This document shows, one piece after another, positions 55,983 to 64,000 of a DNA stretch of 64,000 nt. The notes under the pieces are model-generated. The model searched no databases and was not told the origin of the DNA. It worked only from the letters and a program-made list of their open reading frames with translations. This DNA comes from Xanthostigma xanthostigma (taxonomy: Eukaryota; Arthropoda; Insecta; Raphidioptera; Raphidiidae): contig OY754465.1 of the NCBI GenBank assembly GCA_963575645.1, forward strand, positions 52,413,901-52,477,900. Reading direction: 5' to 3'. Each line of letters starts with the position of its first letter. Position 1 is the stretch's first letter. The position numbers were made by a program, and so were the translations under genes.

Positions 55983-56996
55983 ATGACATCTAACGAAAGA
56001 AAGAAGACTCTTCGTAATGCTAAAACTTCCGAAGAAAATGAAACATTGCAAGAAGTAAATCATTCAAGCAACTTTAATTTTCAATTGCCTTATCGTCCAA
56101 TAGCATCAATGACGCAATCAGATACGCAAGTTACACAATTTCAAACCAATCCAATACCATCAGTAATGATTTCAACGGACTCAGGTGAATCACAATCAAA
56201 TTCAGTTTCAAATTTTGTGCCAGTAACTTCATCATCAACAACAGTTAAGTCAGATCAGCCATCGCCAATTGCTAAAGCTACCGCAACACACATGCAAATG
56301 ACTGCAGCGCTGTTAGACAAGGTCGATTATCTAACATGTATAGCCAAAAATTCATCGCCTAAAGAAATTCCTCCACTTTGCGACTATCGTATTGATGCGA
56401 GAGACATTACATCCCAAATTCCGCACTGCTCTGGTAACGATACAATTGAACTTGTTAAATTCGTTCAAGAAGTTCAAAATATTGTAAATCTCAAATTATC
56501 GTCAGAATCTACACTACTAAGGTCGCTATTAAATATCGTGCATGATGATCTTCGTATATGGTGGGCTTCAGCGGTTCAAAATCATTCTTCGTGGTCTGAA
56601 CTCAAGAAAGCACTACTTTCAGAATTTATTTCACCGGTAATGAAAAATCAGCTAATTAATAAGTTGGTTCGAAGAAGTCAACGTCAAAATGAATCATTTA
56701 AAAATTATATAAATGATATTTTTGCGAAAGCTTCCGCCCTGGATGCACATATATCAGATGAAGATCTTATACTTCAAATATGGGCCAACGCGAATTACAC
56801 TACGTTGTTAAATTTAAAAAATTTACCAATGCCAAATTCTGTACAACAGCTCCGTTATACCGCAAGACACATAGAAGAAACTGAAGCACGTCTAGAAGCA
56901 GCGAAACAACGCGAGGAACCTTCTACACAAATTGTCAACGCCAGCACTAGCGCTAATTTAGCTACTACAATCAAAAATAAAAATCCAAAAAACTAA
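55983..56996 (+). CDS. gag: Gag polyprotein of Ty3/gypsy element
   Basis: 337 residues. It forms the virus-like particle that packages element RNA in the cytoplasm. Residues 1-120 are polar, rich in serine, threonine and glutamine, without recognised motifs. The middle (about 135-300) looks like a retrotransposon capsid: LRSLLNIVHDDLRIWW (W193), SWSELKKALLSEF, then RSQRQNESFKNYINDI and LILQIWANA. The C terminus (EETEARLEAAKQRE) is a likely short coiled coil. There is no CCHC zinc knuckle, unlike many Ty3/gypsy Gags. The start ATG at 55983 is the first in frame after the primer site. Ends in a slippery sequence that feeds pol. Confidence 0.9.
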   Translation: MTSNERKKTLRNAKTSEENETLQEVNHSSNFNFQLPYRPIASMTQSDTQVTQFQTNPIPSVMISTDSGESQSNSVSNFVPVTSSSTTVKSDQPSPIAKATATHMQMTAALLDKVDYLTCIAKNSSPKEIPPLCDYRIDARDITSQIPHCSGNDTIELVKFVQEVQNIVNLKLSSESTLLRSLLNIVHDDLRIWWASAVQNHSSWSELKKALLSEFISPVMKNQLINKLVRRSQRQNESFKNYINDIFAKASALDAHISDEDLILQIWANANYTTLLNLKNLPMPNSVQQLRYTARHIEETEARLEAAKQREEPSTQIVNASTSANLATTIKNKNPKN

Positions 56997-59900
56997 ATTC
57001 CTTCAGGAGAAATAAGCTTATTGTTTCCTCAGAAAACCAACCTTATATTCTCCTGACCAAAGATAATTTTAACCAATCAAATGAATCGCCTTTGTTTACC
57101 TTACCCTTCATTTCAATTAAAATCAATCACGATTTCTATCATTGTCTCATTGATACGGGAGCTACTACTAACTACATTGATACTTCAGTTGCAGAAAAAA
57201 TAAAACTGTTTAAAAAGTCACGAATTCAAAAAATGTCTTCCTTTGCTACGACAGCAGATGGTCGTCGTATTCAAATTAGAAAATCTGTTACTACGATTAT
57301 CAAGATTGGACATCTGACATGGAAGATTTCCTTTTTAATTGTTCCAAAATTGTCGGTTCCTATCATCATTGGAAATTCTACTCTTTTACATATGAGAGCC
57401 ATCCTTGATTTTCACAACAACAAGTTAACATTTTCCATTGCAAATGACACTACTCCGTTAATTTTTAAATCTCCTAGTAATCCTGCTACACTTGCTCTTT
57501 TAGTTGATCAACCATTCCAGCTTAATTTATCCCAAGAAAATATTCTTCAAGATATCAAAAATCAATATGAAGACGTTCTGACAGAAGATATCGGCCACAC
57601 AGATCTATATACTATGTCAATCAGACTTCAAGATAATAAGCCAGTACGAAAAGCGCCATATCCGCTAACTCCGTCCAAAGCTGTCATAATGCAAGAACAC
57701 ATAAACAAACTCATCCAAAAAGGCGTTATTGAAACATGCATATCACCTTATGCTTCACCAGCATTTCTTATCAATAAGAAAGATGGATCACATAGACTGT
57801 GTGTGGATTACAGAGAACTTAATAAGAAGATCATATTTGACGCCTTCCCTACTCCAAGAATGGACGACATGTTTATGACGATGCACGGATCATCAGTATT
57901 TTCTTCTATTGACCTCACGAGCGCATTCTATCAGATTCCTCTTACAGAACGCTCCAGGGAGATTACAGCCTTTGTAACGCCTTTGGGTCAGTATCGTTTT
58001 ACTCACTGCCCATTCGGACTTGCTATCTCGCCCAGCGCCTTGAATCGAGTAATTACCGACATGTTCAGCGATTTGCGATACCGCTTCGTAATTCCATATT
58101 TTGACGATATTCTCATTCACAGCCGCAACATCGAAGAACATCTAGAACATTTAAATATCGTGCTGAAAAGGCTAAGAAAATCTGGATTAACTGCAAATCC
58201 TAACAAGTCGCAATTCGCTATGTCTCGTCTGAGATTTTTGGGTCACGTGATTAGCCATCAAGGAATACAGGTCGATCCCGAAAAGGTTAAGGCAATTCAA
58301 AATCTAGAAGCCCCACGAAACATAAAACAACTTCGATCGTTTCTTGGAATGACGGCATTTTTCGCCAAATTTATTCAAAATTACGCCGAAATTGCAGCTC
58401 CATTAAATTGTTTGAAGAAGACCGGAGTTAAGTTCGTGTTACAGGCAAACCATCTTAAAGCTTTCAATGATTTGAAAAATATTCTGACCACTGCACCAGT
58501 TCTTAAATTTCCAAATTTCGACAAGCAGTTTATTTTGAGAACCGATGCTAGCATTGTGGCAATCGGCGCTGTTCTTCTTCAGAACTATCCTGATGGACTT
58601 CATCCTGTACAGTACGCCAGTAAGAAGCTTCTTCCTGCTGAACAACGTTATACAACGTACGAGCGCGAGGCCTTAGCCATGGTATTCGGTCTCAGAAAAT
58701 TCCAAGATTTTCTGCTAGGTCGCAAATTCATTCTACAGACAGACAACGGAGCTTTATCATGGTTAGCGAGCCACAAACGTCAACTGGGAAAGGTCGGACG
58801 TTGGATTTTAGAAATATCGAAGTTCGATTTCGATATAGTTCACATTGGCGGAAGACTTAACACCGTAGCCGACGCCTTATCACGTTTATTTGCCAGTGAT
58901 GATGAGACAGACAGACCGGAAAATGACAATCAAAATGCTGACTGTACAAATGACAATGTTTTGAACATATTAACTAACATTCCTCCCTCGTTTACTTCAA
59001 TTAAGGATCACCAAAAATCAGATCGGTTTTGTCAAGGCGTTCGCCAGCGATTACTCGCTGGAGAGAATGTAAAAGACTTTGACATAAAGAACGGAGTTTT
59101 GGTGCGCCATGTTGGTAAACGAAGGTTGGTGAGAATTTTTGTTCCAGAATCAATTAGAAAAATGGTGTTGTATTATTATCACGATGTAAACATGAGCGCA
59201 CACCCGGGGATAACAAAAACATATAGAGATGTCGCCCGAAGGTTTTGGTGGTGTGGTCTTTATCAGAATGTCAAGGATTATGTAAGATCATGCGAACTTT
59301 GTCAACGCTGTAAAGCATCAAACCTTCACCAAGGAGCTCCAATGGCCTCGAAAGTTCCAACCGCAACTTGGGAGAGAGTTTTTATCGACCATATTGGCCC
59401 TCTGGAAATGTCAAGCAGCAGAAAACGCTACGTTTTGGTTTTAGTAGATGGTTTTTCCAAGTGGGTGGAAATTTTTCCCCTCACCAAAGCTACAACCGAA
59501 GCGACAACTTGTAAACTTGACGAACTGTGGTGTCGATATGGGCCTCCAAAGGAAATTGTGAGCGACAACGCTAGATGTTTCACAAGTAAGTCTTTTAAGG
59601 ATCATTGTTTAAGATTTGGAATCAAACGTATAAATACGTCACCATACAATCCTTCTCCAAATATGTCTGAACGAGTCAACCGCAATATTGTTGCCGGTAT
59701 GGCAATTATTTTAAAACAATGTGCTGAAAGACATAAAAAATGGGATACTATGATGAAGTGGTTATGTTTTTCCTTAAACAACTCGTCACATGAAGCTACA
59801 GGAACATCTCCCGCTTCAATATTTTTGGGACGAGAACTTAATAGACCTCTGGATAACCAATGGGACATAGGTAAATTAATAACGCATGACAGAATTCCGA

Positions 59901-60196
59901 CCACAGATGAAGTGAAAAGATCTCTAGATGCCAATTTTACGAGACGGAAACGCTATTATGACCAACGCCAACCTGCCGAGCACCAATTTCGTGAAGGTCA
60001 GTTGGTTCTACAAAGAAACTTGGCTCCAGCGTCTTCAGAAAATCAGGGGAAGAAATTTCTACCTAGGTGGTCTGAACCAAGAAGAATTCTCAGATTCACT
60101 TCACCGGTGTCGGTTCTGCTACGAGACGATCGCACTCGCAAAACCTACAGAGTTCATATCCAGCATCTCCGGCCATATCACCAGCGTTTTGGATAG
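56981..60196 (+). CDS. pol: Pol polyprotein (protease, RT, RNase H, integrase) of Ty3/gypsy element
   Basis: No early ATG exists in the open frame; expression by -1 frameshift from gag is inferred. Counting from the codon at 57092 (residue 1): protease LIDTGATTNY with D21; RT with VDYRELNKK, the finger/palm SSIDLTSAFYQIPL, and catalytic YFDD at 336-339; RNase H with TDAS (D485), E near YEREALAM, TDN (D551); integrase zinc finger H697-x6-H704 ... C734-x2-C737; catalytic D766, D825, E860 (35-residue spacing); C-terminal domain ending near HIQHLRPYHQRFG. No chromodomain, no env. YFDD is an uncommon but acceptable variant of YxDD; the second integrase aspartate lies in SDNARCF. All catalytic residues are present, so the element may be active. 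Confidence 0.93.
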   Translation, partial: KSKKLNSFRRNKLIVSSENQPYILLTKDNFNQSNESPLFTLPFISIKINHDFYHCLIDTGATTNYIDTSVAEKIKLFKKSRIQKMSSFATTADGRRIQIRKSVTTIIKIGHLTWKISFLIVPKLSVPIIIGNSTLLHMRAILDFHNNKLTFSIANDTTPLIFKSPSNPATLALLVDQPFQLNLSQENILQDIKNQYEDVLTEDIGHTDLYTMSIRLQDNKPVRKAPYPLTPSKAVIMQEHINKLIQKGVIETCISPYASPAFLINKKDGSHRLCVDYRELNKKIIFDAFPTPRMDDMFMTMHGSSVFSSIDLTSAFYQIPLTERSREITAFVTPLGQYRFTHCPFGLAISPSALNRVITDMFSDLRYRFVIPYFDDILIHSRNIEEHLEHLNIVLKRLRKSGLTANPNKSQFAMSRLRFLGHVISHQGIQVDPEKVKAIQNLEAPRNIKQLRSFLGMTAFFAKFIQNYAEIAAPLNCLKKTGVKFVLQANHLKAFNDLKNILTTAPVLKFPNFDKQFILRTDASIVAIGAVLLQNYPDGLHPVQYASKKLLPAEQRYTTYEREALAMVFGLRKFQDFLLGRKFILQTDNGALSWLASHKRQLGKVGRWILEISKFDFDIVHIGGRLNTVADALSRLFASDDETDRPENDNQNADCTNDNVLNILTNIPPSFTSIKDHQKSDRFCQGVRQRLLAGENVKDFDIKNGVLVRHVGKRRLVRIFVPESIRKMVLYYYHDVNMSAHPGITKTYRDVARRFWWCGLYQNVKDYVRSCELCQRCKASNLHQGAPMASKVPTATWERVFIDHIGPLEMSSSRKRYVLVLVDGFSKWVEIFPLTKATTEATTCKLDELWCRYGPPKEIVSDNARCFTSKSFKDHCLRFGIKRINTSPYNPSPNMSERVNRNIVAGMAIILKQCAERHKKWDTMMKWLCFSLNNSSHEATGTSPASIFLGRELNRPLDNQWDIGKLITHDRIPTTDEVKRSLDANFTRRKRYYDQRQPAEHQFREGQLVLQRNLAPASSENQGKKFLPRWSEPRRILRFTSPVSVLLRDDRTRKTYRVHIQHLRPYHQRFG
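56987..57056 (+). other. -1 ribosomal frameshift signal between gag and pol
   Basis: Slippery heptamer A AAA AAC at 56987-56993 in the correct gag phase (codons AAA, AAC), directly followed by the gag stop TAA. The pol frame is -1 relative to gag and is open from 56981. After a 9-base spacer, TCAGGAGAA (57003-57011) can pair perfectly with TTCTCCTGA (57048-57056), a 9-bp stem with a 36-base loop. This is the standard arrangement for -1 frameshifting. Whether a pseudoknot forms is not determined. Confidence 0.85.
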
Positions 60197-60270
60197 TAAT
60201 TTATTTAATTTATTATTTAGTCTAAAAAATTATTTACTAAGAAAAAATGCACTTAAAAGTTTTTTTTTAT

Positions 60271-60284
60271 CAAGCAGGGGTGGC
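60271..60284 (+). other. Polypurine tract region
   Basis: CAAGCAGGGGTGGC ends directly at the 3' LTR. It is purine-rich and in the position required for plus-strand priming; the last bases (TGGC) are imperfect. Confidence 0.55.
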
Positions 60285-60758
60285 TGTAACATAAGATGTT
60301 ACATTTTAATTTAATATCATTATTTTTTTTATCTTTTGCTACACGCCACTGCTGAAACATTTATAATAAGTTGTAATTATTTAATATTCTAAATTACATA
60401 ATACTCACCTTTTTTGATTGCTAAAAATTCTGTACAACATTTTTTCAAATTAATTCGCTTTTAAAATTCAATTCGTCGACAACAAAAATTTCAAGACACC
60501 AATTAATTCTGTGGCAGTATTTAATTTTATCCACAGAAAATATTAATTGTGTGCTATTTTTTTTCTATCAATAGTTCTTTGCCACCAATAATTTCTTGTA
60601 TTATTATATGTATTTTTTAAATGTATCTACGTCTTTTAAATTATATTTGGAGATCTCTAAATAAATGTGTGTTTCACTGAGTACTGTTGGAATTTACTTC
60701 AAGCCTTCCACTGCCATCATAAAAATCAAAAATTGAACACCAACTAAACTTTGTTACA
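60285..60758 (+). repeat. 3' LTR
   Basis: Same 474 bp as the 5' LTR, no difference seen by eye. Ends TGTTACA, followed by the AAAC target duplication. Confidence 0.95.
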
Positions 60759-60990
60759 AAACGTAAAGTTTCATTTATTTAAAAATAGGTTGTGTCTGGC
60801 GGCTCTGGGATCTTACTCTATCTGGAATTATTGAGAGAAACCATGGAAAACCTCAACAAGATGGCCGGTACAGGAATTGCCGCAGCAGGAAAAAGACCCA
60901 GTCACATCTGCCCCCCACTGGGATTCGGACCCGGTATCTCCCAAATGCGAGTCTAGTGCTCTAATCACTACGCTACACCGCTCGGTCTCT

Positions 60991-61607
60991 GCAGCAAATA
61001 AAAGAGCCTCAAAAGTATAAAAATTTTCAATTTCTAGCACTGTTTTTTCGTCATGTGACAATTTTGTGTAAATACAGTACTTACACCTGGATAAAGGAAA
61101 CTGAACTTTATGTCCGTAAATTCAATATTTTATTAAGTTGGCGCGTGCGGTATTTCCGAATTACGACGAAGGGGAAATGTTTTACACAAGTGTGTTATTC
61201 GTTACAACTAAGTCAAGAGGAAAGAATTTTTTTTTTCAATTCGATATGATATAATACTATAGGTAACTCCGTAAAAACGATAAAAAACTATTTCCTCAAG
61301 GATTCCAATGGTTATGTACAGATTTTCTTGTCTCGATTTCATAACAGGGTTGTAAACCGTCAGCCGGTTTTATGAGCAACAAATAATTTGCGTCAACAAA
61401 TTTCATATTTAAAAAATTCGACTTGCAGGATTTGATTTCAGACAGACAGACAGGCTTATAAAAATAGTGGTTTATGTATCTAGTTATGTAACGAACTTTA
61501 ACAGTGATACAAAATCATATATCATATTTTTCACGCAACTCCCGTAGAATAGCTGGTTTTCATTTGATTTTCAGTATATATTGAACATTTTTGAGAGTTC
61601 AATCGTG
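60991..61607. other. No recognised gene
   Basis: Frames at 60828-61061 (minus, in SINE) and 61055-61249 are not supported. Some decayed transposon-like text (CAGACAGACAGGCTTATAAA). Nothing else. Confidence 0.3.
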
Positions 61608-62125
61608 TCTCTCTCTCATTCTCTCTCTGGAAATATTATATTGACCTTCCCATCTATATGTAACTATCCACACCCACCCACGTAACAACTCACACCCATA
61701 GTATATGTGATGGTAGGTAAAAAGTCCGTTTTGGATACGATTTGCAAAAAAAACGTTCTTAGTGGCTGTCTTCGTCGAGAAAGGAGTAACTATTCTAATT
61801 TCGAAAAAATCGGGCGTATAGTTTTGGAGAACTTGTGATGAGTCAGTGAAATAGTATTTCGCATAATATCTAAACGAAATACCCACTCACTGACTCATGA
61901 CGACATCTCCAAAACTATACGCCCGATTGACTTGAAATTTGGCACAGCTACTCCTTTCTCGATGTAGATACCTACTAAGAACGGATTCTATACAAATCCT
62001 ATCCAAAACGAATTTTTCACCTACCATCACTGTATTACATTTGTTACGTGAGTGGGTGTGGATGGTGGCTTAGACGGAAAGGTCAATATAATATTACCAG
62101 AGAAAGAGAGAGGGGGGAGGGAGAG
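61608..62125. repeat. Large imperfect palindrome, about 250-bp arms
   Basis: CTCTCTCATTCTCTCTCTGG, then ATATTATATTGACCTTCC (61608-61650) is answered by GGTCAATATAATATTACCAG, then AGAAAGAGAGAGG (62080-62115). Inside, ATCGGGCGTATAGTTTTGGA and TCCAAAACTATACGCCCGAT match, with the turn near 61866 (ATTTCG ... CGAAAT). Identity drops in places (for example TCGTCGAGAAAGGAGTAAC against GCTACTCCTTTCTCGATG). The right arm leads into a Helitron-type end (CTAG 62192-62195), so the palindrome may be two Helitron parts joined head to head. The minus frame at 61599-61886 is arm sequence. Confidence 0.7.
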
Positions 62126-62203
62126 AGAGATGGATAGACTATGTGTTTATAAATCATACAGTTTTGCACTTGGGTGAGCTGATATGGGCCGCTAGTACAT
62201 ATA

Positions 62204-62914
62204 TCTATACCTATATATAAAATTCCCGTGTCACAATTTTGGCCGCGGTAATCTCCGAAACCCCTGAACATATTATTTTAATGAAATTTTGTAAATGTGT
62301 CTGGTTTGGTGCAACTTGGGATATAGGATAGTTTTTATTAAATTTTTTGTACAAAATTACGGTATTTTCGCAAAAAAACCTTTTTGTTTGCTTTTGAACC
62401 ACATAGCGCCATCTATCTGTTAGAACTCTCAATTTTCTCAATGTTATTACTAATTCTACGTCACATGTTTCTCATAGACACACAACTGTTTAAGTAACAA
62501 TTAGCGACATCTGAACATCGACACTAAACCTCAATCGTTCTGTCATCTAACAGAAAAACCGCAGGTAGTGATAGCAGCGCCAGAAAATGGTCCATTTCGA
62601 AACACAGCAGGCATAGGAAGCTAGGTTTCCTGATTAAAGAGTTCCTAAATTAGTATCAAATAGCGATATCTGTTAGAAATTTGCTTAAAGCTATTAGTTC
62701 AATAGCAAATCTAATAGCTATAATTAATTCCACGTCACATGTGTTTCTTAGACAAACAATACGACGTAAAAACAACGCATGTGTTTAGTTTTTTGTGTAT
62801 TATTGTTTTACCGAGTCCGCTATAATTCTATAAAAAAAGTCCGATACCTCATAATAATATCAATGTTTAATAGGTAAACCACAAATCCGAGCGAAGCCGG
62901 ACCGGGGCCGCTAG
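62204..62914 (+). mobile_element. Helitron-like element
   Basis: Starts TCTATACCTATATATAAAAT after A, continues with CCCGTGTCACAATTTTGG and CTCCGAAACCCCTGAAC; ends CCGAGCGAAGCCGGACCGGG GCCGCTAG (62911-62914) before T. The start matches the minus-strand element at 35915-36290. 711 bp, no Rep/helicase. It begins eight bases after another Helitron-type end at 62195, a tandem arrangement. Confidence 0.7.
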
Positions 62915-63405
62915 TATTATATATAGATAGGTATTGACCCGCTGATGTTTTAAAACATTACGTAACTTATTTTTAACCCTGAAAATTGTTCAAACTGTCT
63001 GTCTTATTTCTTGTACAAGACAAAACGCCGTATAGGAGTATCACATTTTGCGTAAAAACATTCGTGTTCTCTTCCGACAACATATTACGTTTGTCCCATC
63101 TGTGAAGTGAAAAAGAAAAACTTCAGTATTGTTCTTACAAGTTTTTAAATCAAATTTGAGTTTCCTTTCCTTTGAATACATTTTTATATTCTTCCACACA
63201 GAAACGTCACTGAGATTTTTTCCAGTTCTCGATCAAGTTTTGGTGTCATGGAAATATTCTCGAAGTGCTGTGTTGTCCAGGGATGAATTTACGAGTGGTA
63301 CCTAAACTTTTTTAGTAAAGCCGCCTCCACTCCCTGAAATGAACTATTTGTTAAATGTAAAATTATATAATGTATTACACCTTTGTAATTTCATTATTCA
63401 TGTAG
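62915..63405. other. No recognised gene
   Basis: AT-rich, no supported feature. Confidence 0.3.
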
Positions 63406-63408
63406 TAA

Positions 63409-63525
63409 CTAGCACTCCGTCCCGGTTCCACCCGAATGCAAAAAAAAATGAATAGTGGGGGACATGAGTACGTACGGTGATCTTAGTTTACCGAGATGAA
63501 TGTCGAGTCCAAATTTCATGATAAT
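63409..63525 (-). mobile_element. Helitron-like 3' end, minus strand
   Basis: Minus strand: TGCATTCGGGTGGAACCGGG, ACGGAGTGCTAG (CTAG 63409-63412). Preceded on that strand by ACATTCATCTCGGTAAAC and CGTACTCATGTCCCCC, as near 22880-22950. The 5' part is replaced by the SINE at 63527. Confidence 0.5.
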
Positions 63526-63526
63526 C

Positions 63527-63860
63527 GCACGCACCATCTTGATATTTATCTGGAATTATTGAGGGAAATTGTGGAAAGCCTCAACAAGATGTCCGGTACA
63601 GGAATTACCGTTTCTCGGCGAGAGGCAGCAGGAAAAAGTCCCAGCCACATCTGCCCCCGCTGGGATTTGAACCCGGTACCTCCCGAATGTGAGTCTATAG
63701 TGCTCTCACCACTACGTCTAGATTAAGACTCGAACCAATAGATTTGGCTAAAATTCAGACTCAGAGCATTAGCGTTGCCGGGATTCAAACGCGGACCAAT
63801 CGTGCTCATAAAGATTCACACTAAGGTCTAGTGCTGGAGCAACCGAGCGTAGGATTGCTC
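63527..63860 (-). mobile_element. SINE-A 5' half with the upstream tRNA-like module
   Basis: 63540-63716: CTGGAATTATTGAGGGAAAT, CGTTTCTCGGCGAGAGGCAG, box B as GGATTTGAACCCGG, and the head up to CTCACCACTACG. Then 63717-63820 holds ACTCGAACCAATAGATTTGG and GCCGGGATTCAAACGCGGAC, matching the upstream module at 51930-52020 in reverse. Two copies with the same join indicate a composite family. The frame 63496-63726 is SINE sequence. Confidence 0.65.
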
Positions 63861-63972
63861 CTGCATGTATTAAAAACTAATTATTATATGATCACAATCT
63901 AAGGTCATTGTCAGGTCAGATTTTTTGATAGTGCTTTCTGCGACACAGCATTAACATATTATTCTGAAAAAA

Positions 63973-64000
63973 ATTGGTTGTCTGCAAAGTCGGTTTACGG
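63973..64000 (-). mobile_element. GATAAC-family element, copy 4, cut by window edge
   Basis: AATTGGTTGTCTGCAAAGTC followed by GGTTTACGG equals the start of copy 3 (52261-52290) with one change. Confidence 0.6.

Larger units (their letters stand above)
55446..60758 (+). mobile_element. Complete Ty3/gypsy LTR retrotransposon
   Basis: 5313 bp. LTRs of 474 bp at 55446-55919 and 60285-60758 look identical by eye. Flanked by AAAC on both sides (55442-55445, 60759-60762). Contains a primer-binding site next to the 5' LTR, gag, a -1 frameshift signal, pol in the order protease, reverse transcriptase, RNase H, integrase (Ty3/gypsy order), and no envelope gene. Both coding frames are free of stops. 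It sits in the right arm of a fold-back element. Identical LTRs and intact frames indicate a very recent insertion. Confidence 0.95.
54334..60818. mobile_element. Fold-back element (about 0.9 kb before later insertions)
   Basis: Left arm 54334-54757; unpaired centre 54758-54831; right arm 54832-54866, 55119-55445 and 60763-60818. Matching words: AGATCCCAGAGCCGCCAGA against TCTGGCGGCTCTGGGATCT, and CAAATGTACAGGTACCAGGT against ACCTGGTACCTGTACATTTG. After removing the SINE-C and gypsy insertions the arms have nearly equal length (about 420 bp). No transposase. Short frames at 55240-55455 and nearby are arm sequence. Confidence 0.8.
54301..60990 (-). mobile_element. SINE-A copy split by fold-back element
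   Basis: Only 54301-54333 and 60824-60990 belong to the SINE. Left piece: CCTTGAATAAGGAACCATCT CGATATTTATCT; right piece: GGAATTATTGAGAGAAACCA through box B GGATTCGGACCCGG to the head CTACACCGCTCGGTCTC. In uninterrupted copies (63540, 16200) these are adjacent. TATCT is present at both junctions (54329-54333, 60819-60823), a 5-bp target duplication for the fold-back element. Confidence 0.75.

Noticed and set aside
55446-60758. Endogenous retrovirus with envelope
   Set aside because: After integrase there are fewer than 100 bp before the 3' LTR, and no env-like frame; it is an env-less Ty3/gypsy element.

Overview
This is a repeat-dense, AT-rich stretch of an animal nuclear genome, most likely an insect. 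I infer this from tRNA-headed SINEs, small Helitron-like elements ending in a hairpin plus CTAG, many short hAT-type elements with 8-bp duplications, hammerhead-like motifs of the kind known from Penelope-like elements, and a jockey-like non-LTR remnant. The order or species cannot be fixed from sequence alone. No intact host gene was recognised. The only long, clearly coding frames are the gag and pol of one young Ty3/gypsy LTR retrotransposon at 55446-60758.

Layout. 1-8000: old AT-rich repeats, a Helitron-like element, inverted repeats carrying hammerhead-like motifs, and SINE fragments. 8000-14400: hairpins and nested fold-back elements, one with a 52-codon ORF between its long inverted repeats; two transposase remnants; a near-perfect 265-bp-arm inverted repeat; a 120-bp tandem array. 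14400-23600: Helitron, SINE and hAT insertions, including a tRNA-Lys pseudogene inside a Helitron-like element. 23600-27200: a 5'-truncated non-LTR reverse transcriptase split by a 2.6-kb fold-back element. 27200-31700: hAT-like elements nested in other elements. 31700-49000: dispersed MITEs, hammerhead-like palindromes, a possible exon relic, several fold-back elements. 49000-54300: a second non-LTR tail, a hAT element, and a SINE split by a 1.26-kb insertion. 54300-61000: a four-step nest in which a SINE was hit by a fold-back element, which was hit by a second SINE and by the gypsy element. 61000-64000: a large palindrome, Helitrons and another SINE copy.

The best functional observations are: (i) a canonical -1 frameshift heptamer exactly at the end of gag with a 9-bp stem downstream, joining gag to pol; (ii) hammerhead-ribozyme-like motifs in several repeat families, one with a good three-stem fold and one subfamily in which the two core bases that pair (C3 and G8) have changed together to U and A; (iii) a set of insertion histories that can be read base by base from interrupted copies. 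All boundaries come from reading the sequence by eye; copy numbers and family names need database searches.
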